Positions 43,761 to 53,470 of a stretch of DNA of 64,000 nt are shown here, one piece after another (within the stretch, counting starts at the first letter, position 1; each line of letters begins with the position of its first letter). The translations under genes were made by a program, and so were the position numbers. The DNA is from Citrobacter braakii (GTDB lineage Bacteria; Pseudomonadota; Gammaproteobacteria; Enterobacterales; Enterobacteriaceae). The notes under the pieces are model-generated. The model was not told the origin of the DNA. It searched no databases and saw only the letters and a program-made list of their open reading frames with translations. Location: the NCBI RefSeq assembly GCF_002075345.1, contig NZ_NAEW01000002.1, positions 496,001 through 560,000 of the forward strand. The letters run 5' to 3'.

Positions 43761-44163
43761 GCGTTACTCCAAAATGCAGAGTAAGGCGAGGAATGTCCAC
43801 GCCCCCTCTACCTGACTTTCAGGATTAAGGTGCGTTGGATAACGTTAAACGCTTACGCATTATCAGATAGATAATGTTGAGTGCGAAGTCTGCCTGTGAG
43901 CCACTAAATTTGTCAACCCTGAAATCTCACCAGGTTGGTTCACGGTAAAGACGACTTTTCGTCTTTACCGTGAACCAACCTTTTGCCATTAATTTCTTTC
44001 CTTTCTGCCTGTGGAATAAAAAATTTTTCCTTTTGCGCGAAATTTCAGTTTTATTCTGGCAATATTCCAGTGACAAAAAAGAAAGTTACGTTATTTTGTT
44101 ACTCTGGTTTATACCCTGAAAAAAAATATCGGCACCGATAACACATTAACTTAGGTTTACAGA
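43761..44163. other. AT-rich accessory intergenic region upstream of the Ner-like gene
   Basis: A 403-bp gap without a gene between yfcJ and the frameshifted regulator. It contains the yfcJ promoter area, a striking perfect hairpin (annotated separately) and an A/T-rich stretch at 43990-44160 that presumably includes the regulator's promoter. I saw no insertion-sequence ends or direct repeats. Confidence 0.5.
43933..43980 (+). terminator. Perfect 22-bp inverted repeat with 4-nt loop
   Basis: The left arm runs 43933-43954 (begins GGTTGGTTCACGG) and pairs without any mismatch with the right arm 43959-43980; the loop is CTTT and TTTT follows. It could be an intrinsic terminator on plus, a small structured RNA, or a mobile palindromic element. 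No gene immediately upstream on plus needs terminating. Confidence 0.6.
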
Positions 44164-44413
44164 ATGGAACACAAAAGCCAAGACTGGCATCGTGCAGATA
44201 TTGAAAGTGCACTGGAAAAAAAGAATCACGCTCAGAGATCTTTCTCGTGCGGCTGGATTATCACCCGATTCACTGCGCAATGTATTTACACGAAGCTGGC
44301 CCAGAGCGGAACAGTTCATTGCGCAGGCGCTCGAAACCTCGCCAGACGTGATTTGGCCATCACGCTATCCACGCCAGCAGCCAGAGGATAAAACAAGTAA
44401 TACTGAATATTAA
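44164..44413 (+). pseudogene. Ner/SfsB-like DNA-binding regulator, frameshifted
   Basis: The N-terminus begins at ATG 44164 with AGG about 8 nt upstream and reads MEHKSQDWHRADIESALEK. From the seven-A run at 44216-44222 the homology continues in the +1 frame (RITLRDLSRAAGLSPDSLRN ... VIWPSRY) and stops at 44413. Removing one A restores an 82-residue protein of the phage Mu Ner / E. coli SfsB family with its helix-turn-helix (LRDLSRAAGLSPDSLRNVF) and the family ending IWPSRY. Read alone, the second frame has a GTG at 44192 (73 aa). It is either a pseudogene, a transcriptional slippage product or a sequencing error in the homopolymer. Confidence 0.75.
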
Positions 44414-44568
44414 ATAGATCACTCGTAATTTATCGAGCATATAAATCAATAAATATCCCAGCTTAATATATTGAGAATATTAATAGCACTATTTGCCATT
44501 TCCAATTGCGTAAATACTGTTAAAGCATCACGTAATTGTTATTACGTATGTTATTAACAGGAGTCGTT

Positions 44569-44688
44569 ATGAGTTGGGATAAAAAGGTGGCGGTCAATTA
44601 CACCAAATCGCACGCGAGTTCATATTCACAAGGGCGCGGTGCGGAATATACCTGCAAAGCCGTCATACACCATTTACAGGAAGAAGTA
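44569..44688 (+). pseudogene. N-terminal stub of a CHAP-type amidase-like protein
   Basis: A well-placed AGGAG 6-7 nt upstream of ATG 44569 opens 40 codons reading MSWDKKVAVNYTKSHASSYS then QGRGAEYTCKAVIHH. This resembles the first helix and active-site segment of CHAP-domain peptidoglycan amidases (pattern ...SQGRCAEYTRKAI...). The catalytic Cys position is Gly (GGT, one base from TGT), and the remaining domain with the catalytic His is missing. The frame runs directly into the downstream lipoprotein, giving a possible 214-residue fusion. Family assignment is by pattern from memory. Confidence 0.55.
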
Positions 44689-45213
44689 ATGAAAGCCTTT
44701 CCACTGATTGTTCTCATCCTGCTGATTTGTGGCTGTACCCCTTCTCACCGTGACAGCACGCAGGATGTGAAACAGTTCTATCTTTCGTGGATGAAGAACT
44801 ACACTCAGGATCCGGATACGCCCCGCGAAACATCAGCATTACTGCAACGCTATGTCGCAAAAGAGGTTATCGGGCGTCTGGCGCTGATTGATACGCTTTA
44901 TGAGCAGGAGATCGTGCAAGCGGACTACTTTATGTATGTGCAGGATTACGCACCGGCATGGATCCCGCTGTTGCGGGTTGGACAGGCGCAGCCATTCCTC
45001 GGCGGTGAAAAACTGAACCTGCAGTTAGGCACTGAGTCAGCCCCTATTCAACTGGAGGTATATACCCGTTGGGAGGAAGGACGGTGGAAAATTTATCGTG
45101 TCCGGGACGCGGGTCGTCATTACGAGCAGCCTATTTACAATGCCGGAGAGATTACGCGAGCCAGAGCATGGTCCGCTGAGATCGCGCCGGAATACGAAAA
45201 AATGCCGAAGTAA
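44689..45213 (+). CDS. DUF3828-like lipoprotein, probable orphan immunity protein
   Basis: 174-residue predicted lipoprotein: a short signal peptide with hydrophobic core PLIVLILLICGC and probable lipidated Cys16, then a globular domain with QADYFMYVQDYAPAWIPLL, typical of DUF3828 (YbjP/YqhG-like) proteins. AGGAAG lies 7 nt before its ATG, so it can be translated alone although the frame is open upstream to 44569. DUF3828 lipoproteins often accompany peptidoglycan-amidase effectors of type VI secretion; the role as immunity protein to the upstream CHAP stub's ancestor is inference. It ends before a strong terminator. Confidence 0.75.
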   Translation: MKAFPLIVLILLICGCTPSHRDSTQDVKQFYLSWMKNYTQDPDTPRETSALLQRYVAKEVIGRLALIDTLYEQEIVQADYFMYVQDYAPAWIPLLRVGQAQPFLGGEKLNLQLGTESAPIQLEVYTRWEEGRWKIYRVRDAGRHYEQPIYNAGEITRARAWSAEIAPEYEKMPK

Positions 45214-45220
45214 ACACAGT

Positions 45221-45247
45221 AAAAAGGGAGCCTGTTGGCTCCCTTTT
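45221..45247. terminator. Bidirectional terminator between the lipoprotein gene and fabB
   Basis: AAAAAGGGAGCC / GGCTCCCTTTTTT stem with a 4-nt loop, flanked by A and T runs. It serves the plus-strand lipoprotein gene and the minus-strand fabB. Confidence 0.92.
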
Positions 45248-45266
45248 TTCGTATTCAAGCTGAGAC

Positions 45267-46487
45267 TTACGCCTTCAGCTTACGCATAACCAGCGTAGCG
45301 TTGGTGCCGCCAAAGCCGAAGCTGTTGGACATCACGGTGGTCAGCGCCTGCTCGGTCGGTTTGGTCACGATGTTCAGACCTGCCGCCTGCTCATCCAGCT
45401 CTTCAATGTTGATGCTTGGCGCGATAAAGCCATGTTCCAGCATCAGCAGAGAGTAGATAGCTTCCTGCACGCCAGCCGCGCCCAGTGAGTGACCGGTCAT
45501 CGCTTTGGTTGCGGAGATTGCCGGGCTGTTGTTGCCAAACACTTCGCGGATTGCGCCCAGTTCTTTCACGTCGCCAACCGGAGTCGAGGTACCGTGAGAG
45601 TTCAGGTAGTCGATCGGCGTGTCTACACCGTGCATCGCCATCTGCATGCAACGTACTGCGCCTTCGCCAGACGGAGCAACCATGTCTGCGCCATCGGACG
45701 TTGCGCCGTAACCGACGATTTCCGCATAGATGTGCGCGCCACGTGCCAGAGCGTGCTCCAGTTCTTCAACCACGACCATACCGCCGCCGCCAGCAATAAC
45801 GAAACCGTCGCGGTTTGCGTCATAGGTACGGGAAGCTTTTGACGGATCGTCGTTGTATTTGGTAGACAGCGCACCCATGGCATCGAATTCACACGCCATT
45901 TCCCAGCAGAGCTCTTCGCCGCCGCCAGCAAAAACGATGTCCTGTTTGCCCAGCTGAATTTGTTCTACCGCGTTGCCGATGCAGTGCGCAGATGTCGCAC
46001 AGGCAGAACTGATGGAGTAGTTTACGCCGTGGATTTTGAACGGCGTTGCGAGGCAGGCAGAAACGCCGGACGCCATCGCTTTGGTGACCACATACGGGCC
46101 AACCGCTTTCAGACCACGTGGGCTACGCATTGCGTCAGCGCCGAACACCTGAAAACGTGGGGAGCCGCCGCCGGAACCTGCAATCAGGCCAACGCGCGGG
46201 TTGTTCTGGTAATCTTCTGCAGCAAGGCCGGCATCAGCCACTGCCTGCTCCATTGATAGGAATGCATAGATGGATGCGTCGCTCATGAAGCGCACTACTT
46301 TGCGGTCAATGAGGCCAGTGGTATCCAGTTTTACGTTGCCCCAAACGTGGCTACGCATGCCGGAGTCCTTCAGCTCCTGAGAGAAAGTGATCCCTGAACG
46401 TCCTTCACGCAGAGATGCCAGGACTTCCTGCTGGTTATTACCGATGCTGGAAACGATGCCCAAGCCAGTAATCACTGCACGTTTCAT
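45267..46487 (-). CDS. fabB: Beta-ketoacyl-ACP synthase I
   Basis: Condensing enzyme of fatty-acid elongation, essential for unsaturated fatty acids. It is 406 residues. Active-site Cys163 is in [11 protein letters not shown], with His298 in [11 protein letters not shown] and His333 in [10 protein letters not shown]. Codon use is strongly biased. The promoter region contains a FabR operator. Confidence 0.99.
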   Translation of the reverse strand: MKRAVITGLGIVSSIGNNQQEVLASLREGRSGITFSQELKDSGMRSHVWGNVKLDTTGLIDRKVVRFMSDASIYAFLSMEQAVADAGLAAEDYQNNPRVGLIAGSGGGSPRFQVFGADAMRSPRGLKAVGPYVVTKAMASGVSACLATPFKIHGVNYSISSACATSAHCIGNAVEQIQLGKQDIVFAGGGEELCWEMACEFDAMGALSTKYNDDPSKASRTYDANRDGFVIAGGGGMVVVEELEHALARGAHIYAEIVGYGATSDGADMVAPSGEGAVRCMQMAMHGVDTPIDYLNSHGTSTPVGDVKELGAIREVFGNNSPAISATKAMTGHSLGAAGVQEAIYSLLMLEHGFIAPSINIEELDEQAAGLNIVTKPTEQALTTVMSNSFGFGGTNATLVMRKLKA

Positions 46488-46535
46488 TCAATACCTCTGT
46501 AAGTCGCACTATTTTAAAGTTTCGAGTGGCACAAT

Positions 46536-46553
46536 AGCGTACACTTGTACGCC
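46536..46553. promoter_or_regulatory. FabR operator of fabB
   Basis: AGCGTACACTTGTACGCC is the near-perfect 18-bp palindrome recognised by FabR (AGCGTACA-N2-TGTACGCT type). It lies 49 nt upstream of fabB, as in E. coli, and predicts repression by FabR with unsaturated acyl-ACP/CoA. Confidence 0.85.
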
Positions 46554-46646
46554 GAACAAGTCCGATCAGCCATTTTATGTGGAAATTTGCGCAGCCAGGC
46601 ACTCATCGCTAAGATCGGGGCACAGCCTGTCAGACGAGTAACTTAC

Positions 46647-48647
46647 GTGAAACAATACGCTATACAACCTGCCAACCTTGAATTCAACGCTGAGGGTACA
46701 CCTGTTTCCCGAGATTTTGACGATGTCTATTTTTCTAATGATAACGGGCTGGAAGAGACACGTTACGTCTTTCTCGGCGGTAACCATCTCGCACAACGAT
46801 TCCCTGCGCATTCACGTCCCCTCTTCGTGGTGGCAGAAAGCGGGTTTGGCACTGGACTTAACTTCCTCACGCTCTGGCAGGCATTTGCCGATTTTCGCGA
46901 TACCCACCCTGAAGCTACCCTGGAAAGATTACATTTCATCAGCTTTGAAAAATATCCGCTGACGCGTGAAGATCTCACCTTAGCCCACCAGCACTGGCCA
47001 GAACTTGCCCCGTGGGCCACGGCACTGCAAGAACAATGGCCGATGCCGCTGGCGGGATGTCATCGCCTGCTGCTTGATGATGGGCGCGTCACGCTGGATC
47101 TGTGGTTTGGCGATATTAACGAACTGACCAGTACGCTGGATGACTCTCTGAATCAAAAGGTGGACGCCTGGTTCCTGGACGGTTTCGCACCGGCAAAAAA
47201 CCCGGATATGTGGACGCCAACGCTGTTTAACGCGATGGCCCGACTGGCTCGTCCCGGCGGGACGCTGGCAACCTTTACATCGGCAGGCTTTGTACGTCGG
47301 GGGTTGCAAGAAGCCGGATTTACAATGCAAAAATGCAAAGGCTTTGGGCGCAAACGCGAAATGCTCTGTGGCGTGATGGAACAGACTCAGACGCTCACGT
47401 CCTCGGCGCCATGGTTTGTGCGTACGGGAACAGATAAGCGCGAAGCCGCCATTATTGGTGGAGGAATTGCCAGCGCATTGCTGTCACTGGCGTTATTGCG
47501 CCGCGGCTGGCAGGTCACGCTGTATTGCGCCGACGATAAACCTGCCGGGGGCGCATCCGGTAATCGCCAGGGGGCGCTCTACCCCCTACTTAGCAAACAT
47601 GACGCAGCCATTAATCTCTTTTTCCCCACTGCGTTTACCTTCGCCCGTCGACTGTATGACGCCCTCCCCGTTGAGTTCGCGCATGACTGGTGCGGCGTGA
47701 CGCAACTCGCGTGGGATGAGAAAAGCCAGCAAAAAATCACCCAGATGCTGTCCCTTGAACTGCCCGCTGCGCTCGCCGTCGGGGTTGACGCACAGCAGGT
47801 TTTACAAACAACAGGTGTGGAAACCGGATGCGGCGGGATTCAGTATCCGGCCGGAGGATGGCTGTACCCGGCGCAGTTAACCGCCGCGGTACTGGACTAT
47901 GCAACAACCCTGGGATTACGCACCCGCTACCAACATACGCTGGCCTCACTGACTCGCCAGACAGCAAGCTGGCAATTGCAGTTTTCCAGTGGAGAAACCG
48001 CCTCTCACGCAGCAGTCGTTCTGGCTAACGGTCATCTCATTAGCCGCTTTGAGCAAACGCAGCCGCTACCGGTGTACTCCGTGGGCGGTCAGGTGAGTCA
48101 TATCCCCACCACACCTGCACTTTCAGCGCTACGTCAGGTGCTGTGCTATGACGGCTACCTCACGCCGCACAACCCGCAAAATCAGCAGCACTGCATTGGC
48201 GCCAGCTATCATCGTGGGAGTGAAGAGGCAGCATATCGCGAGGACGATCAGCAACAAAACCGCCAACGCTTAATCGACTGCTTCCCGAACGCTGTGTGGG
48301 CAAAAGAGGTAGACGTTAGTGACAATGCCGCCCGCTGCGGGGTGCGCTGCGCCACGCGCGATCACATGCCAATGGTCGGCAACGTCGCGGACTATGACGC
48401 CACGCTCAGCCAGTACACCACACTTGCTGCAGACAAAGAGCACGCCGTAAGCGCGCCGGTTTATTCCGATTTATTTATGCTGGGCGCGCTGGGATCGCGC
48501 GGGCTGTGTACTGCCCCGCTGTGTGCAGAAATTCTGGCTTCGCAAATGAGCAATGAACCGATTCCCATGGATGCCAGCACGCTGGCGGCGCTAAATCCAA
48601 ATCGTCTGTGGGTCAGGAAGTTATTGAAGGGTAAAGCGGTGAAATAA
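46647..48647 (+). CDS. mnmC: tRNA 5-methylaminomethyl-2-thiouridine biosynthesis bifunctional protein MnmC
   Basis: Completes mnm5(s2)U34 in tRNA wobble positions. The N-terminal SAM-methyltransferase domain (residues about 1-245, [15 protein letters not shown] and [17 protein letters not shown]) methylates nm5U. The C-terminal FAD oxidoreductase domain ([14 protein letters not shown] onward) removes the carboxymethyl group. I use the GTG at 46647 ([14 protein letters not shown]; 666 aa, E. coli 668). Upstream in-frame codons pass through the FabR operator. Divergent from fabB. Confidence 0.96.
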   Translation: MKQYAIQPANLEFNAEGTPVSRDFDDVYFSNDNGLEETRYVFLGGNHLAQRFPAHSRPLFVVAESGFGTGLNFLTLWQAFADFRDTHPEATLERLHFISFEKYPLTREDLTLAHQHWPELAPWATALQEQWPMPLAGCHRLLLDDGRVTLDLWFGDINELTSTLDDSLNQKVDAWFLDGFAPAKNPDMWTPTLFNAMARLARPGGTLATFTSAGFVRRGLQEAGFTMQKCKGFGRKREMLCGVMEQTQTLTSSAPWFVRTGTDKREAAIIGGGIASALLSLALLRRGWQVTLYCADDKPAGGASGNRQGALYPLLSKHDAAINLFFPTAFTFARRLYDALPVEFAHDWCGVTQLAWDEKSQQKITQMLSLELPAALAVGVDAQQVLQTTGVETGCGGIQYPAGGWLYPAQLTAAVLDYATTLGLRTRYQHTLASLTRQTASWQLQFSSGETASHAAVVLANGHLISRFEQTQPLPVYSVGGQVSHIPTTPALSALRQVLCYDGYLTPHNPQNQQHCIGASYHRGSEEAAYREDDQQQNRQRLIDCFPNAVWAKEVDVSDNAARCGVRCATRDHMPMVGNVADYDATLSQYTTLAADKEHAVSAPVYSDLFMLGALGSRGLCTAPLCAEILASQMSNEPIPMDASTLAALNPNRLWVRKLLKGKAVK

Positions 48648-48653
48648 AAGAAT

Positions 48654-48738
48654 GGCCTGATGACGCTACGCTGACCAGGCCTACAAACACCCCAACAAGG
48701 TAGGCCGGATAAGACACCAGAGCGTCGCCATCCGGCAC
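48654..48738. repeat. BIME (REP pair) between mnmC and yfcL
   Basis: GGCCTGATGACGCTACGCTGACCAGGCCTACA and TAGGCCGGATAAGACACCAGAGCGTCGCCATCCGGC-type units (split here for length: the first at 48654-48685, the second at 48700-48738) lie between convergent genes. Confidence 0.85.
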
Positions 48739-48750
48739 AATTTACCGCAA

Positions 48751-49029
48751 TTATTGTGCAGTAGCCTTCTGGAACAGAGTGTCCCACATTTCTTTCACTA
48801 ACGCCTGGTCACGCGGCGATAGTTCGCCTGCGCTGATGGCTTTTTCCAGGCTGCTGGTCACATTGGCGTACAATGCCTCAGCGGAATGGTCCTCGCCAGC
48901 GTCCAGTTCGGCCACGGCCAGCGTCAGGTGTCCACGCAAATAGCCACTGGCAAACAACTCATCATCGCTGGCGTGCTCTACCATATCGTCGATTAATGCC
49001 AGAATGCGTGATTCAAACTCTGCGATCAT
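48751..49029 (-). CDS. yfcL: YfcL family protein
   Basis: Conserved 92-residue cytoplasmic protein of unknown function, predicted all-helical and acidic ([20 protein letters not shown]). It is the last gene of the prmB-aroC-mepA-yfcA-epmC-yfcL run, 32 nt after epmC. No catalytic motif seen. Confidence 0.93.
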   Translation of the reverse strand: MIAEFESRILALIDDMVEHASDDELFASGYLRGHLTLAVAELDAGEDHSAEALYANVTSSLEKAISAGELSPRDQALVKEMWDTLFQKATAQ

Positions 49030-49061
49030 CTTCTTTCCTCATTGTAAACGTGGCAGCGACT

Positions 49062-49610
49062 TCAGTTGAGCGCCTCGGGCCACGGGAATTGTTCCGCCTT
49101 AAGTTCAGGCGTGTGATAATAATTCTGTAACGCGTTAATGAAGCGCGCCGGACGTTCAGGGATCCCCTTTTCCAGGTACTCCATCACCTGAGCATGAACA
49201 CGGCGCTGGAATACCACGCGATCCGGTTCAAAGTCCCCTTCAAGGTTGTCGCAACTGACGTTAAACGGGTAGCCCGCCGCCATGCAAAACAGCCAGTCAA
49301 ACGCCTGCGGCTTCACTTCCACATCTTCAAACTGGCATTGCGTCTTCGCGTCGCGTCCGTCCGGACAGTACCAGTAACCGAAGTCGACCAGTTCACGCCG
49401 CGCCTTACCGGCGATGCACCAGTGTGAAATTTCGTGTAACGCGCTGGCGTAATAGCCATGCGCAAAAACAATACGGTGATACGGTAATTCCGCATCTGCA
49501 GGAAGATAGATCGGTTCGTCATCGCCTTTAATCAGACGGGTATTAAATTCATCGGCAAAGCAGCCGTTAAAAATCTCAATTAACTGTTCGTAGTGATGGG
49601 TATTATTCAT
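49062..49610 (-). CDS. epmC: Elongation factor P hydroxylase EpmC
   Basis: Non-canonical iron oxygenase-like protein (YfcM) that hydroxylates the beta-lysyl-lysine of EF-P after EpmA/EpmB action. It is 182 residues. The metal-ligand stretch ALHEISHWCIAGKARRE (HE...H) and ...WYCPDGRDAKTQ are visible. It overlaps the yfcA stop by one base. Confidence 0.95.
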   Translation of the reverse strand: MNNTHHYEQLIEIFNGCFADEFNTRLIKGDDEPIYLPADAELPYHRIVFAHGYYASALHEISHWCIAGKARRELVDFGYWYCPDGRDAKTQCQFEDVEVKPQAFDWLFCMAAGYPFNVSCDNLEGDFEPDRVVFQRRVHAQVMEYLEKGIPERPARFINALQNYYHTPELKAEQFPWPEALN

Positions 49611-50419
49611 TAGTTCATCCCCAGCCAGTGGAGAATCTCCTGTCCATGATTATCATAAAGTAGCTTGGCGCTCATCACGGCGGAGACAATGACGATCATT
49701 GGCCGAATGAGTTTTTGTCCTTTACTGAGCACCAGCCGTGAGCCCATCCGTGCGCCAATAAACTGGCCAATGAGCATCACAAATCCGGTCGCCCAAATCA
49801 CTTTGCCGCCGAGGGCAAACAGCAACAGCCCGCCGATATTCGATGTGGCATTTAATACTTTGGCGTGGGCCGTCGATTTCGCCAGGTTGTAGCCGCACAG
49901 CATGACAAAAGCCAGCGCGTAGAACGACCCCGCAGCCGGACCAAAAAAGCCATCGTAAAAGCCGACGCAGCCCCCGGCCACCAGCGCGAAAGGCAACCCA
50001 TGCAACCGACGCTGTCGGTCCTCCTCCCCCACTTTCGGCATCAACAGAAAGTAAAGGCCAATACAGATAACCAGAACCGGCAGGATCTGGCGCAGAATAT
50101 CTGACTGCACGTGCTGAACCAACAGCGCGCCGCTCATTGAGCCGATAAAAGTCATGAAGATATTGAGCTTCTGATCCGCCAGATTAACCACGCCCCGGCG
50201 AATAAAATAGAGGGAGGAAGAGATAGATCCTCCACAGGCCTGTAGCTTATTGGTGGCCAGCGCTTGCGCGGGTGGCATCCCGGCCGCCATCAATGCCGGG
50301 ATAGTGAGTAAACCACCGCCTCCGGCCAGAGAATCAATAAAACCTGCCAGCATCGCCACGAAAAAAAGCACACCTAACAGCAGTGGCGACACCATAAACA
50401 GAGAGGCAAAATGATCCAT
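49610..50419 (-). CDS. yfcA: TSUP-family membrane protein YfcA
   Basis: Sulfite/organosulfonate exporter-like (TauE/SafE) inner-membrane protein with about eight helices. It is 269 residues. The repeated G-x-G-G-G-x-x-x-x-P pattern is visible as AGGGGLLTIPALMAAG. Substrate unknown. Coupled by 1-nt overlaps to mepA before and epmC after. Confidence 0.93.
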   Translation of the reverse strand: MDHFASLFMVSPLLLGVLFFVAMLAGFIDSLAGGGGLLTIPALMAAGMPPAQALATNKLQACGGSISSSLYFIRRGVVNLADQKLNIFMTFIGSMSGALLVQHVQSDILRQILPVLVICIGLYFLLMPKVGEEDRQRRLHGLPFALVAGGCVGFYDGFFGPAAGSFYALAFVMLCGYNLAKSTAHAKVLNATSNIGGLLLFALGGKVIWATGFVMLIGQFIGARMGSRLVLSKGQKLIRPMIVIVSAVMSAKLLYDNHGQEILHWLGMN

Positions 50420-51243
50420 TAGAGTACATGCTCGTCCAGTAGCGCCTGGCAGGAAGGCGGCAACGGCGGCGGTGTCTTCTTCTCAGGCTTGGTGGTTCCA
50501 GGTTTCGGAGGTTCGAACCAGCTTTGCAGCTCCGCGCCGCAGCCGTCACCCGGTGGTGGTAACGGTTGATCTTCGCACTCAAGACTGTCGGCAGGACAAC
50601 GCAACCGTACGTGCATATGCGCACGATGCTGGAACCATGGCCGCACTTTACGCAACCAGTCCCTGTCGGTCCCTGCATCCAGACAAAGTTGCTGCTTAAT
50701 CGCCGGATTCACGAAAATACGCGTGACTTCATTATCTTTTGCCGCCAGCCTGATCAGGCTGAAAATCTCCGGCTTCCAGAGTGACGGCACGACACGTTTG
50801 CCATCCTGTGAGACCAGATCTAACGCCTGCGGCCGCAGCAGTTGCGACTGGGTCCAGCGGGTTTTCGGCAGTTGCAGGAAAATATCTACATCCAGTCCCG
50901 TCTGGTGGCTGGCGTGACCGCCATTGAATCGCCCACCGGCCGGCATGCCCATATCGCCGATTAACACCGTACCCAGCCCCAGATTGTTGGCCTGATTACT
51001 CAGACGCTGGATAAACATCACCAGATCCGGATGGCCAAAGTAACGGCGCTGATCGGTGCGCATCACCTGATAGTGTTCTGACTGTACAGGCAGCGTATCT
51101 GCGCCAACAATACAGCCGTTGGAGAACGCGCCAATAGACTGCGCGCTGCCTGCAACCGGATGGGTAATTTTCTGCCAGGGCGTCGCCGCCAGACAGGCGG
51201 TGCTGGCAAAAAGAGCCAGCGCCGCAAGTGCCGTTTTTTTCAT
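50419..51243 (-). CDS. mepA: Penicillin-insensitive murein endopeptidase MepA
   Basis: Periplasmic LAS-type Zn metallopeptidase cutting D-Ala-mDAP crosslinks of peptidoglycan. It is 274 residues with a Sec signal peptide (1-19, cleaved after CLA). Zn motifs are [13 protein letters not shown] (H-x(6)-D core) and [12 protein letters not shown]. Conserved Cys residues suggest disulfides. The Pro/Lys-rich C-terminal tail is longer or more variable than the core. It lies 3 nt after aroC. Confidence 0.96.
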   Translation of the reverse strand: MKKTALAALALFASTACLAATPWQKITHPVAGSAQSIGAFSNGCIVGADTLPVQSEHYQVMRTDQRRYFGHPDLVMFIQRLSNQANNLGLGTVLIGDMGMPAGGRFNGGHASHQTGLDVDIFLQLPKTRWTQSQLLRPQALDLVSQDGKRVVPSLWKPEIFSLIRLAAKDNEVTRIFVNPAIKQQLCLDAGTDRDWLRKVRPWFQHRAHMHVRLRCPADSLECEDQPLPPPGDGCGAELQSWFEPPKPGTTKPEKKTPPPLPPSCQALLDEHVL

Positions 51244-51246
51244 CTC

Positions 51247-52332
51247 TTACCAGCGTGGAATATCGGTCTTCACGTCCGCATTTTGCGCCCGCTGACGCAG
51301 CAGGTGATCCATCAACACGATCGCCAGCATCGCTTCGGCGATTGGCACGGCGCGGATCCCAACACACGGATCGTGACGACCTTTGGTGATCATTTCGACT
51401 TCTTCACCAAAGCGATTAATAGTGCGCCCTGGAACGGTAATACTCGAGGTCGGTTTCAGCGCCATATGAGCAATGATTTGTTGCCCACTGCTGATCCCAC
51501 CAAGAATGCCGCCCGCATGATTACTCTGGAAACCTTCTTTGGTGATTTCATCACGGTTCTGGCTGCCGCGCAGTGCAACAACGTCAAAACCGTCGCCAAT
51601 CTCAACGCCTTTAACGGCGTTAATGCTCATCAGCGCGTGAGCGATATCAGCATCCAGGCGGTCAAATACAGGTTCGCCGAGACCCGCTGGTACGCCGCTT
51701 GCAACCACGGTCACCTTCGCCCCGATGGAGTCGCCCTCTTTCTTCAGCCCACGCATCAGTTCGTCCAGCGCCTCGAGTTTATCCGGATCTGGACAAAAGA
51801 ACGGGTTAAGTTCCACCTGGGACCAGTCTTTGATCTCCAGCGGAATATCACCCATCTGCGTCAGACAGCCGCGAATTTCAACGCCGAACTTTTCCGCCAG
51901 ATATTTTTTGGCAATCGCTCCGGCCGCAACGCGCATCGCCGTTTCACGTGCGGATGAGCGTCCGCCGCCACGGTAGTCACGCAGGCCATATTTCTGCTCA
52001 TAGGTATAGTCGGCGTGTCCTGGACGAAAAACGTCCTTAATCGCGCCGTAATCCTGTGAACGCTGATCGGTATTTTCGATCAACAGGCCAATACTGGTGC
52101 CGGTGGTAACGCCCTCGAACACACCGGAGAGGATTTTCACCTGATCCGGCTCACGACGCTGCGTAGTGTAGCGCGATGTGCCCGGACGGCGTCTGTCGAG
52201 ATCGTGCTGCAGGTCAGCTTCTGTCAGAGAAATGCCCGGCGGAACACCATCGACAATACAACCGAGCGCCAGCCCGTGTGATTCACCGAAAGTGGTTACG
52301 CGAAAGAGTTGCCCAATTGTGTTTCCTGCCAT
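51247..52332 (-). CDS. aroC: Chorismate synthase
   Basis: Converts EPSP to chorismate, the last shikimate-pathway step, using reduced FMN. It is 361 residues. Signature patterns: [18 protein letters not shown], the Arg-rich [17 protein letters not shown], and [16 protein letters not shown] start at MAGNTIGQ (E. coli start); an extra ATG directly precedes it. Downstream of prmB by 39 nt. Confidence 0.98.
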   Translation of the reverse strand: MAGNTIGQLFRVTTFGESHGLALGCIVDGVPPGISLTEADLQHDLDRRRPGTSRYTTQRREPDQVKILSGVFEGVTTGTSIGLLIENTDQRSQDYGAIKDVFRPGHADYTYEQKYGLRDYRGGGRSSARETAMRVAAGAIAKKYLAEKFGVEIRGCLTQMGDIPLEIKDWSQVELNPFFCPDPDKLEALDELMRGLKKEGDSIGAKVTVVASGVPAGLGEPVFDRLDADIAHALMSINAVKGVEIGDGFDVVALRGSQNRDEITKEGFQSNHAGGILGGISSGQQIIAHMALKPTSSITVPGRTINRFGEEVEMITKGRHDPCVGIRAVPIAEAMLAIVLMDHLLRQRAQNADVKTDIPRW

Positions 52333-52371
52333 CACGGCTCCGTTATGAGTGTTGTGTATGTGCGCGTGTAT

Positions 52372-53304
52372 TTAGTCTTTATAAATGCTGAAGTGCTCGC
52401 GAGCAGCAACTAACTGCTCTTTGGTCAGCATGAATACACCGTCACCGCCGTTGTCGAACTCCAGCCAGGTGAACGGTACATCCGGGTATTGCTCTATCAG
52501 ATGTACCATGCTGTTTCCGACTTCACAAATCAGAATACCGTTATCTGACAGGTAGTCCGGAGCGTTACCCAGAATGCGACGGGTAAGTTTTAGTCCATCG
52601 CTGCCGGACGCCAGACCCAGCTCAGGTTCATGACGATATTCGTTTGGCAGATCGGACATATCTTCCGCATCGACATACGGCGGATTGGTCACAATCAGGT
52701 CATACTGGACTTTCAGCAGATCGCGGAACAGATCGGAACGGATCGGCGTAACATGATGGATCAGGCCGTGCTCTTCAATATTGTGTTCGGTCACCGCCAG
52801 CGCGTCGGTGGAAATATCCACCGCATCCACTTCGGCCTCCGGGAAAGCATAGGCGCAGGCAATGGCAATACAGCCGCTGCCGGTACACATATCCAGGATA
52901 TGCTGCGGCTGCTCATTAATAAGGCCCGCAAAGCGGTTATTAATAAGCTCGCCAATCGGCGAACGTGGCACCAGCACGCGTTCATCAACATAAAACTCAT
53001 GCCCGCAGAACCAGGCTTTGTTGGTCAAATAAGCGACCGGAATGCGCTCGTTGACGCGGCGAATCACGCGTTCAACAATGCGATGGCGCTCGCTGGAAGT
53101 CAGACGCGCGGTACGCATATCTTCTGGAATATCCAGCGGCAGATAAAGTGACGGCAGCACCAGTTGTACGGCCTCGTCCCATGGGTTATCCGTGCCATGG
53201 CCATACCAGATGTTCGCCGCGCTAAAACGGCTGACCGCCCAACGCAACATGTCCTGAATGGTATGCAGTTCACTCACTGCTTCATCGACGAAAATTTTAT
53301 CCAC
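52372..53304 (-). CDS. prmB: Ribosomal protein uL3 glutamine methyltransferase PrmB
   Basis: SAM-dependent N5-glutamine methyltransferase modifying Gln150 of ribosomal protein L3. It is 310 residues. The N-terminal helical domain precedes the Rossmann domain with [14 protein letters not shown] and the catalytic [10 protein letters not shown]. First gene of the aroC operon, divergent from smrB. Confidence 0.97.
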   Translation of the reverse strand: MDKIFVDEAVSELHTIQDMLRWAVSRFSAANIWYGHGTDNPWDEAVQLVLPSLYLPLDIPEDMRTARLTSSERHRIVERVIRRVNERIPVAYLTNKAWFCGHEFYVDERVLVPRSPIGELINNRFAGLINEQPQHILDMCTGSGCIAIACAYAFPEAEVDAVDISTDALAVTEHNIEEHGLIHHVTPIRSDLFRDLLKVQYDLIVTNPPYVDAEDMSDLPNEYRHEPELGLASGSDGLKLTRRILGNAPDYLSDNGILICEVGNSMVHLIEQYPDVPFTWLEFDNGGDGVFMLTKEQLVAAREHFSIYKD

Positions 53305-53470
53305 GTATTCCTCCAGGGCATGCTCGTATTAATTTCGGCGGCTAGTTTGCCACGAAGACGGCGATAAATCAGCATTCACACAGGGCCTGAGCGCGAAAAT
53401 TGCGTTTTAAGCGATCGGATGCCCTCCGAGTCGGGTTAAACTAACGAAAAATAAAAGATGAGACTCTCGA

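Noticed and set aside
44215-44223. Programmed -1 frameshift at A-AAA-AAG in the Ner-like gene
   Set aside because: The heptamer is the classic dnaX-type slippery site and is in the right phase, but the conserved body lies in the +1 frame. A -1 shift would give an unrelated tail, so ribosomal -1 slippage cannot restore the protein.
46545-46646. Longer mnmC start at 46545
   Set aside because: The extra 34 codons run through the FabR operator region and do not resemble MnmC. The GTG at 46647 aligns with the E. coli start.
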